Shown here: piece by piece, positions 1 through 4,678 of the stretch
How the letters are laid out: every line of letters begins with the position of its first letter
Numbering within the stretch: position 1 is the stretch's first letter
Source: Synergistales bacterium Syner_01
GTDB lineage: Bacteria > Synergistota > Synergistia > Synergistales > Aminobacteriaceae
Direction: 5' to 3'
Assembly: GCA_001604435.1 (NCBI GenBank)
Contig: LVBO01000422.1
Span: forward strand, 600 to 8,774
Length of the DNA: 8,175 nt
Made by a program: the position numbers and the translations under genes
Notes under the pieces: model-generated
Told to the model about the DNA's origin: nothing
Database searches by the model: none
What the model saw: the letters and a program-made list of their open reading frames with translations, nothing else

Positions 1-380
1 GACGGAGCCTTTTTCATGCGCTCCCTCAGGTACTTCGAGACGGCGACGCGCGCTTTCTGGTGCAGAGTTAAGTCTGCCCGCTTGCCCGTTTTTGCTTCTC
101 GAACTTGGAGCCGCAGCCTGATCGACAGTTCTCCCCGAGTTGTTATAACCGCCACGTCTCCCACCTTGAGGCGAAGAAGGTCGGAGATTCTACGCCCGCT
201 GTATATCCCCAGGCGCCACAATGCCACGTCCCGAAGGCTCCTCTTCCGAAGGTGACGCTCAATGGCGGTACGGTCTATTTCGAGGCGAACCGGTTCAACG
301 GCGAAGGAACCGGAAGGTCGAACTCGTGTCCCCGGCTCCTTCGCCTGCTGGCGCCTTCTTATCGTCGACGGCTTCGACAT
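1..380 (-). CDS. Tyrosine recombinase/integrase, N-terminal part (runs off left edge)
   Basis: Partial gene: 126 codons are visible and no stop is reached before the window edge. The ATG at 380 follows a G-rich stretch (GATGGGGCT) and overlaps the end of the upstream 172-aa gene by 22 nt. About 45 basic N-terminal residues precede a segment typical of the phage integrase/Xer/FimB catalytic fold: DVALWRLGIY then SGRRISDLLRLKVGDV (about residues 51-76), where R64 fits the first catalytic arginine. REAKTGK (about 94-100) fits the beta-hairpin that carries the catalytic lysine. The His-x-x-Arg and Tyr motifs would lie beyond the window. The N-terminal core-binding domain looks very short, as in FimB/FimE-type recombinases of roughly 200 aa. 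Family knowledge: these enzymes cut and rejoin DNA at att-like or inversion sites. Inference: it integrates or excises this element, or inverts a segment. Confidence 0.8.
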   Translation of the reverse strand, partial: MSKPSTIRRRQQAKEPGTRVRPSGSFAVEPVRLEIDRTAIERHLRKRSLRDVALWRLGIYSGRRISDLLRLKVGDVAVITTRGELSIRLRLQVREAKTGKRADLTLHQKARVAVSKYLRERMKKAP

Positions 381-468
381 AGCCCCATCTCTCCGGTTTT
401 CCCGCGACTGCTCCAGCGCATCACCGAGGAATACCCCCAGTCCGGATCGTCGCGGTCGACGATAAGAA
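356..468. repeat. 14-bp perfect inverted repeat around the integrase start
   Basis: TTCTTATCGTCGAC at 356-369 recurs as its exact reverse complement, GTCGACGATAAGAA, at 455-468, with 85 bp between the arms. The left arm contains the stop codon of the 172-aa gene (359-361), and the integrase start codon (378-380) lies just inside it. The right arm encodes FLIVD of the 172-aa protein. It could be a long-loop mRNA hairpin controlling integrase translation, a recombinase site pair, or chance. Confidence 0.6.
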
Positions 469-877
469 AGCTGTCCGGTTCGATGGGAATTGCTTCCAGC
501 CTTTCGCGCCAGAGCCTGACTCTGAGCGAGCGAACGAAGCGCTTCTTCTCGGATTCACAGGACGGTGTGAAAGCAGGGTCGGGGTCGGGAAGGGCGAGAA
601 ACACCTCCGCATCCATCATGCTCCTGCGCACGGTGAAGTCTTCCCTCTGATCCGTCGCCAGAAAGCGGTATGCCGGGCCTTCGATCCGTGAAACAGCCAC
701 CGCACCCTCTATCGCCTTCGCGAGTCTTTTCCTGTGCCGTCCCGGAAATCTTCGAAGACTCGCCGCCAACGCAACCAGGTCGCCGTCGGAATCGTCCAAG
801 GCGTCGGCTTCTTCAAGGCGGACGATTCCCGCTCGCACGGCGCGCTTGATTGTGGAGACAATGTCTTCGGCGGTCAT
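359..877 (-). CDS. Hypothetical protein, 172 aa
   Basis: Function not recognised. The ATG at 877 lies five bases after a run of G (GGGGGG-ATCTT-ATG), a strong ribosome binding site, and 13 nt after the stop of the preceding gene. The first 60 residues are helical and charged, with an acidic patch (EEADALDDSDGD, about 22-33) followed by a basic patch (FPGRHRKRLAKAI). The C-terminal half contains LPDPDPAF and FLIVDRDDPDWGY, which could form a small beta-rich domain. The last residues (CRSRRR) overlap the integrase start in another frame. No membrane segment or signal peptide is visible. Its position directly before the integrase suggests a possible accessory role in recombination, but that rests on context only. 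Confidence 0.75.
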   Translation of the reverse strand: MTAEDIVSTIKRAVRAGIVRLEEADALDDSDGDLVALAASLRRFPGRHRKRLAKAIEGAVAVSRIEGPAYRFLATDQREDFTVRRSMMDAEVFLALPDPDPAFTPSCESEKKRFVRSLRVRLWRERLEAIPIEPDSFLIVDRDDPDWGYSSVMRWSSRGKTGEMGLCRSRRR

Positions 878-890
878 AAGATCCCCCCCT

Positions 891-1265
891 TTACACTTTT
901 TCCACGGCGGAACTTATCGCGACGAGCGCGTCGAGCACGGGCTGAAGATGTTTCGCGCTTCGGAGCGCGTTACGCGATCCGGCGTCTCCGCAGCGGGAAA
1001 GATGATCGGCGGAGGAGCGATCGACAAGGCCCCTCTCCACCAGGGCTTGCGCCGCCCGTCGCTCGAGGACGGAAGCTTCGAATATCTGCCGCGCCACCTC
1101 CGCCGGGCTTTCGCGAACGGCCATCGACAGTGCGGCGCTTCCGTTTCCGGCGGGGACGCCCCCCGCATCCAGAAAAACACCGTTGTGCGCCTGGTACACC
1201 ATGCCGGAACGCGCCCTCTCCACCACTTCGCGGGCGGCAGCCCGGAACCGGAAAATATCACTCAT
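891..1265 (-). CDS. Hypothetical protein, 124 aa; paralogue of the gene at 1294-1668
   Basis: Function not recognised. The ATG at 1265 (MSDIFRF) is preceded at good distance by GAAGGGAGG; an in-frame ATG nine bases further upstream sits directly against that site and is less likely. The protein aligns along its length with the neighbouring 124-aa protein. Shared elements are VVE+AR near the N-terminus, a small D-x-G-G-V type segment near residue 38-42, AVRESPAEVA in the middle, then AAQALVERGLV and a C-terminal LDALV stretch. The composition is Ala/Arg/Glu-rich and mostly helical, with no membrane segment. Such proteins often act as small DNA-associated or structural accessory proteins in phages, but that is only a possibility. 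The equal lengths and tandem order indicate a gene duplication. Confidence 0.75.
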   Translation of the reverse strand: MSDIFRFRAAAREVVERARSGMVYQAHNGVFLDAGGVPAGNGSAALSMAVRESPAEVARQIFEASVLERRAAQALVERGLVDRSSADHLSRCGDAGSRNALRSAKHLQPVLDALVAISSAVEKV

Positions 1266-1293
1266 TTTTCCCATCCTCCCTTCTGCGTGTTCA

Positions 1294-1668
1294 TCACGCG
1301 CCGACTTCCTTGGTTTCTTCGAAGGAGTCAACCGCATGCTCAACCTCGACCAGAGCGTCCAGCATCTTTTGCAGGCCTGCCGCGTCCTCGACTCCCTCGG
1401 GATTCAACGCATTCAACGTTTCCGGTTCGATGAGCCCCCTGTCGGCGAGCGCTCTGGCCGCCAGCAGTTCGAGCGCCGCCTCTCGGGCGACGGCCGCCGC
1501 GACGGCCGCGGGGCACTCCCTGACGGCGAGGGCCGTCGGCACGTGAGTTCCGCGATAGACACCCCGAACATCGCGGAAGCACGCGGAAGCGACGTGGTAC
1601 CGGTGTTGCTTCCGCGCCTTCTCGACGACCACGATCGCCGACGCTCTGTTTTGTACTTCGCTATTCAT
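1294..1668 (-). CDS. Hypothetical protein, 124 aa; paralogue of the gene at 891-1265
   Basis: Function not recognised. The ATG at 1668 overlaps the upstream stop as ATGA and lies seven bases after GGAGG. Residues 15-20 read VVEKAR, followed by FRDVRGVYRG, then the best conserved block of the pair, ALAVRECPAAVA, and a long helical region with ALELLAARALADRGLIEPETLNALN. The C-terminus contains LDALVEVEHAV and an acidic tail. The whole length matches the downstream paralogue. There are no metal-binding clusters, signal peptide or membrane helices. The pair sits between an unknown 149-aa gene and the gene preceding the integrase, all in one transcription direction, so they are probably co-expressed. 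Confidence 0.78.
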   Translation of the reverse strand: MNSEVQNRASAIVVVEKARKQHRYHVASACFRDVRGVYRGTHVPTALAVRECPAAVAAAVAREAALELLAARALADRGLIEPETLNALNPEGVEDAAGLQKMLDALVEVEHAVDSFEETKEVGA

Positions 1669-2114
1669 ACCCCTACCTCCTTTGGCATTTTCGCCGCTTC
1701 GCATTTCACGCGCGCCGCAAACAGATCGAAATCCCTGGGTGAAGCACGCCCCCCGAGAATCCGCTCGGCGGCGTCCCGGTCCTCCCGATCCGCACCGTGG
1801 AGAGCCCTGATTGCGACTCGCAGCGCGGCGGCACTCTCTCGGTCCGCCTCGGAAAGAGCATGCGCCGGGAGTTCCGGCGCGCGCTCCACTCCGGGGCGAA
1901 AGCTACGCCCTCGGTTCATCCCCGGGCCTCGCCGGGCGTCCTTCGCGAGCGCCTCCTTGCTTATGGCCGGCTCGGGGCGAAGCATTTCGCGCCGCCGATC
2001 AGCGAGGAAGCGCTGAAGTTCGCGCTGCATAACGGGGAGGTCGTCGGGAAGATGCGACGCTCTTTCGATCCGATCCGCCACGAAGCGAACGGCCGCGCGA
2101 TTATTCGACACCAT
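1665..2114 (-). CDS. Hypothetical protein, 149 aa, charged and helical
   Basis: Function not recognised. The ATG at 2114 (MVSNNRAAVRF) overlaps the end of the upstream gene by 14 nt; the next codon is GTG and is an equally possible start. The ribosome binding site is weak (AAGGGCT), consistent with coupling to upstream translation. The protein is rich in Arg, Ala and Glu. An N-terminal helical part (RFVADRIERASHLPDDL and VMQRELQRFLADRR) is followed by a basic linker with RRGPGMNRGRSFRPG, then a second helical part with ESAAALRVAIRALHGADREDRDAAERIL. Its stop overlaps the next gene as ATGA. No catalytic motif is visible. Confidence 0.7.
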   Translation of the reverse strand: MVSNNRAAVRFVADRIERASHLPDDLPVMQRELQRFLADRRREMLRPEPAISKEALAKDARRGPGMNRGRSFRPGVERAPELPAHALSEADRESAAALRVAIRALHGADREDRDAAERILGGRASPRDFDLFAARVKCEAAKMPKEVGV

Positions 2115-2319
2115 TCTTCGAGCCCTTGGATTTCTTTTTCTGAGCCGCAGACTGCTCAATGGGCGGCTTGGGAGCATCTCCCATCTTGATAACGCCAGTA
2201 TGTGGTGGAGTAGGCTTTTCCAGCTTGAGAACGCCCGTATGGGGCGGAGTGCGTTTTTCTTTCGCTTTGCTCGGACGCGAGGCGCCCGGCCTTTTGGGCG
2301 AACCTTTCTTTGCTGCCAT
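2101..2319 (-). CDS. Lysine/proline-rich small protein with PPHTGV repeats, 72 aa
   Basis: Function not recognised. A basic N-terminus (MAAKKGSPKRPGASRPSKAK) leads into two 13-residue units, TPPHTGVLKLEKP (about 24-36) and TPPHTGVIKMGDA (about 37-49), and a lysine-rich tail (KKKSKGSKNG). The sequence is low in complexity and probably disordered; the strong positive charge suggests nucleic-acid or partner binding. ATG at 2319 is preferred because AGGGGG lies ten bases upstream. A TTG at 2328 overlapping the upstream stop as TTGA would add MIQ and is the alternative start. It follows the zinc-motif gene with almost no gap, so the two are probably made together. Confidence 0.65.
   Translation of the reverse strand: MAAKKGSPKRPGASRPSKAKEKRTPPHTGVLKLEKPTPPHTGVIKMGDAPKPPIEQSAAQKKKSKGSKNGVE
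2185..2258. repeat. Two 35-bp tandem units, 39-bp period, inside the PPHTGV gene
   Basis: The stretches 2185-2219 and 2224-2258 are similar copies. On the minus strand they encode the two TPPHTGV(L/I)K units of the 72-aa protein. Most differences between copies keep or conservatively change the amino acid, so the repeat appears to be maintained at the protein level. Confidence 0.7.
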
Positions 2320-2324
2320 TTGAA

Positions 2325-2813
2325 TCAAGCCCCCTCTCGGATTCGTTTCGCCAGCGCTTCGGCCTCCGCGACAATGCGGCGGGCCTCCTCTTCGCGGGCG
2401 ATCCTGTCGGCCCTCTCCTTGTCGCGGAGATCCAGGCGCTTTTCGGCGGCGCGCAGCTCCTCGGCGAGCACTTCGTCAGAGACTTTCGGCGCGACCGGAC
2501 CGGAGAGCGCGCGCCGGATCAGTTGGACGATCGCCTCTCCCGCCGCGGAGAGGACTTCGCCTGCGCCCGCGCAGGTCTCGCACCGCACGCGAACCCTCTC
2601 GCGCTCGTGCCTGCCGACGAGATCCTTCTCGAGAACGCCGCGACCCCGGCACGCAGGGCAAGGGACCGTAAGCGCTTCCGCGTCGTCGAGCCGTCGCGCC
2701 ACCTCGCGAGGATCGATCCGCTCCTCGAGCAGGATGTTTCGAAACGCCTCCCGGCGTTCGGTTTCGGTTGCGACGTGCTCATCAATCATTGCAACTGCAA
2801 TGTTTTCACTCAT
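2325..2813 (-). CDS. Protein with two DnaJ-type CxxCxGxG zinc motifs and a C-terminal coiled coil
   Basis: The 162-aa protein starts at the ATG at 2813, nine bases after GGAGG. Two cysteine motifs, CPACRGRG (residues 52-59) and CETCAGAG (78-85), match the DnaJ/Hsp40 zinc-repeat pattern and together can bind one zinc ion. There is no J-domain (no HPD), so it is not a co-chaperone of the usual kind. The N-terminus is acidic and helical. Residues about 112-160 are very rich in Glu, Arg and Ala with a coiled-coil look (RAAEKRLDLRDKERADRIAR). Phage and plasmid proteins with isolated DnaJ-like zinc knuckles are known but mostly uncharacterised. Inference: a zinc-dependent scaffold or nucleic-acid-binding accessory protein in the early operon. 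Confidence 0.85.
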   Translation of the reverse strand: MSENIAVAMIDEHVATETERREAFRNILLEERIDPREVARRLDDAEALTVPCPACRGRGVLEKDLVGRHERERVRVRCETCAGAGEVLSAAGEAIVQLIRRALSGPVAPKVSDEVLAEELRAAEKRLDLRDKERADRIAREEEARRIVAEAEALAKRIREGA

Positions 2814-2850
2814 AGCTAAAAACCTCCGTTTTCTAATTTTTTATGGTGCG

Positions 2851-2886
2851 GGGCTTGCCGTTTCGGTGCGCCGCTCGGACAAGCCC
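2851..2886. other. GC-rich inverted repeat in the gap upstream of the zinc-motif gene
   Basis: In the 79-bp gap between two genes, GGGCTTG (2851-2857) pairs with CAAGCCC (2880-2886). CCG/CGG extends the stem to ten pairs with one bulge. No T-run follows on either strand, so it is not a clear terminator. It may be an mRNA processing or pausing hairpin. Confidence 0.35.
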
Positions 2887-2892
2887 GGTTCG

Positions 2893-3198
2893 CTAGTTTC
2901 CCGCTGCGCCGCTCAAAGCTTCGATAGCAGCGTCGACCTCGGACTCTCGCCACAGCCTCAGATTTCCGTGTTTGAACCCCTCCGGGAACCGTCCGGCCTT
3001 GATCGCCTCGAAGAGCGTCGTTTTCTTGAACCCGACGCGCTCCAGCACCTCGCTGACTCGCAGCAGCTTGACCTTCGGCTTCCCCGGCGCGGCTGTTCCG
3101 GAGAGCAGTTCGAGGATGCGCTCGTTCTGCTCCCGAAGGGCCGCGACTTCATCGCGAAGGCTCGCGTCCACGGCGATCAGCATAGTTGGTCCGCTCAT
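2893..3198 (-). CDS. AlpA-family helix-turn-helix regulator with an N-terminal coiled-coil module
   Basis: A 101-aa protein starting at the ATG at 3198, six bases after GGGGGG. Residues about 45-92 are a typical AlpA/MerR-like HTH: LLRVSEVLERVGFKKTTLFE, then AIKAGRFPEGFKHG and LWRESEVDAAI. The GRFP and WRESEVD signatures are characteristic of the prophage CP4-57 AlpA family. Family knowledge: AlpA-type proteins act as small transcriptional activators or excision directionality factors in prophages. The first 40 residues are an additional module (MSGPT, IAVDA, LRDEVAALREQNERILELL) with leucine heptads, nearly identical to the start of the upstream 74-aa protein. Inference: the module may allow the two to form hetero-oligomers. 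The gene ends 79 bp before the zinc-motif gene. Confidence 0.9.
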   Translation of the reverse strand: MSGPTMLIAVDASLRDEVAALREQNERILELLSGTAAPGKPKVKLLRVSEVLERVGFKKTTLFEAIKAGRFPEGFKHGNLRLWRESEVDAAIEALSGAAGN

Positions 3199-3200
3199 GA
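3141..3200. repeat. 60-bp duplicated segment, copy 1 (5' end of the AlpA-like gene)
   Basis: This segment matches 3405-3464 at 56 of 60 positions and covers the start codon and the first 20 codons. The G-rich ribosome binding sites just upstream are also alike, which suggests a 5'-end gene duplication. Confidence 0.9.
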
Positions 3201-3237
3201 AACACCCCCCTTTCTCGCTTTTTCCAAAGGCGCCTGT

Positions 3238-3462
3238 TCATGCGGGCCCCTCGAAATCCATTGAAAACACCGGCTTCTGCGGTCTCTCCCGCTTCACGCG
3301 GATGGACGCTCCGCTGAACGTCAAACTTAGCTCGGCGTCTCCGGTGAATAGTGCAAAAAGTTTCGCGTTTTGCAACCGTAGAGCCATAACCTCGTCACGA
3401 AGCGCCGCGACTTCATCGCGAAGGTTCGCGTCCACGGCGATCACCGTTGTTGGTCCGCTCAT
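3238..3462 (-). CDS. Small coiled-coil protein sharing its N-terminus with the AlpA-like regulator, 74 aa
   Basis: Start ATG at 3462, six bases after GGGGGGG and 22 bases after the helicase stop. The N-terminus (MSGPT, IAVDA, LRDEVAAL) is almost the same as that of the next gene. It continues as a heptad-like coiled coil (LRDEVMALRLQNAKLFALF, about 22-40). The remaining residues differ from the AlpA protein and contain no HTH; they form a short basic beta-like tail (LSLTFSGASIRVKRERPQ, then VFSMDFEGPA). Inference: an HTH-less partner or antagonist that could assemble with the AlpA-like protein through the shared coiled coil. Function otherwise unknown. Confidence 0.75.
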   Translation of the reverse strand: MSGPTTVIAVDANLRDEVAALRDEVMALRLQNAKLFALFTGDAELSLTFSGASIRVKRERPQKPVFSMDFEGPA

Positions 3463-3464
3463 GA
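3405..3464. repeat. 60-bp duplicated segment, copy 2 (5' end of the 74-aa gene)
   Basis: Partner of 3141-3200: four mismatches in 60 bp, spaced 264 bp apart in direct orientation. Three of the four mismatches cluster in the codons after MSGPT. Confidence 0.9.
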
Positions 3465-3484
3465 GTTTCCCCCCCTTCCGCAAA

Positions 3485-4678
3485 TTAAAACTGGATACGG
3501 CTTCCAAATGCCGGTTTCTTTTGGGTCTCCTTCCTGAGTCGCCACGCGCGTCCGGTGATCCGCTTCGATTTGCCGACGTACTCAAGCTCGAACGGCAGTT
3601 TCTCGGGGCCGAAGCGGTTTTTCGTGATCGTGCAGACCAACCGTTTCTGCTCCTCTTCGGGCTCCAGCGGCTCGTCAAGGACAAGCTCGAGTTCGACGTC
3701 CAAAAGCTGCTCGAAGGCTGCGCCGCCGAAAGCGTGCCCTCCGGCCTGACCCCCTCTGGCTGCAAGCTTGGAGGCGCGGCTCATCTGCGAAAGCAGGCAA
3801 AATGCTGCCCCGGTCTCGTCGCGGAGGCGCTTGATGCCGTCGAGGTTTTTCCGCAGCGCCCGGAACACGTCCGGCTCGTCCGGCGTCGCGAGCAACCCGA
3901 TGTAGTCGACGACCACCAGGTTCGCGACCGTGAGCATTACCTGCTTCCGCAGCCCCTCGATCGAGAGCGGTCCCGACGCGAAAAAGAGACGCTCGCCGTC
4001 CCGCGCGGCGATTCCGTCGCGAGCCTTCAGGTACTCCGGCGCGCCCGACTCCGCCATTTTTCGGACTTCCGCCTCGTGAACGTCGAGCCAGCGCGACGCC
4101 CTTCGGAACGCCAGCATCTCACCGGTCATGTCGAGATTCGCGAAAAGACAGCGGATCGAAGGGTTGCTCCAGACGTTTTTTTCGGCCAAGTGCAAGGCGA
4201 GAGAGGATTTCAGCGCGCCTTCGTGCCCGACGATCCCGACGATGGTCCCGGGGTAGAGTCCGCTCTGCAGAGCGTCGTCAACAACCGGCACGTGGAGCCG
4301 GGCGGGCTCGGTCCCCGCTTGTGCCCGAACCTGCGCCTCGGCGGCCTTGAAGAGCCCCTGCGCGGAGACGGGAATTTCCCCGGCGCGACCAAAATCCACG
4401 AAGCGTTTTTTCACTGCGCAGTAGAGCGCCTCGGCGAGGTGGCGATCCTCCAAAACGGGCTGCGTTTCCGCGTTTACGCGCCGCAGGAGGGCCAACACTC
4501 CCAAGGGGTCGAGCCTTCGGCTGACGAGCATTTCCCCTGCCTCGGCCTCCAAGATGGCGAGCTTTGTTTCGCGGGCGTCCTCGAGCGTCATGCCCGTTCC
4601 GGGGCCCGCTTTCTCGATGTTCCGGAGAACCGCCAGCAGCTCCGCCGCATCTTCGTACGCCACTCGCGGATCAGCCAT
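3485..4678 (-). CDS. DnaB-type replicative helicase (phage form)
   Basis: A 397-aa protein. ATG at 4678 is chosen because GGAGG lies nine bases upstream and the start overlaps the initiator stop by 8 nt (ATGGCTGA). The N-terminal 125 residues are helical. From about 129 the RecA-like DnaB C-terminal domain follows: VDDALQSGLYPGTIVGIVGH, a Walker A segment GHEGALKSS (151-159), Walker B VVVDYIGLL (255-263), LLSQMSR (295-301), AFGGAAFEQLLDVELEL (316-332, equivalent to the DnaB GSGAIEQDADV region) and ITKNRFGPEKLPFELEY (351-367, the DNA-loop/KNRxGP motif). The residue before the P-loop lysine is Leu rather than Gly. Family knowledge: hexameric 5'-3' helicase that unwinds the fork and recruits primase. 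Its place right after the initiator resembles phage P22 genes 18-12. No separate helicase loader is visible. Confidence 0.92.
   Translation of the reverse strand: MADPRVAYEDAAELLAVLRNIEKAGPGTGMTLEDARETKLAILEAEAGEMLVSRRLDPLGVLALLRRVNAETQPVLEDRHLAEALYCAVKKRFVDFGRAGEIPVSAQGLFKAAEAQVRAQAGTEPARLHVPVVDDALQSGLYPGTIVGIVGHEGALKSSLALHLAEKNVWSNPSIRCLFANLDMTGEMLAFRRASRWLDVHEAEVRKMAESGAPEYLKARDGIAARDGERLFFASGPLSIEGLRKQVMLTVANLVVVDYIGLLATPDEPDVFRALRKNLDGIKRLRDETGAAFCLLSQMSRASKLAARGGQAGGHAFGGAAFEQLLDVELELVLDEPLEPEEEQKRLVCTITKNRFGPEKLPFELEYVGKSKRITGRAWRLRKETQKKPAFGSRIQF

Noticed and set aside
1..877. Plus-strand frames near the left edge
   Set aside because: They are antisense to the integrase and the 172-aa gene, with Ser/Arg-rich products and no ribosome sites.
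2851..2886. Hairpin as a terminator before the zinc-motif gene
   Set aside because: There is no T-run after the stem in either direction; kept only as an inverted repeat.
3463..3765. N-terminal extension of the 74-aa gene into the helicase gene
   Set aside because: It overlaps the conserved helicase C-terminus in another frame; the start at 3462 has a strong ribosome site and matches the paralogous start at 3198.
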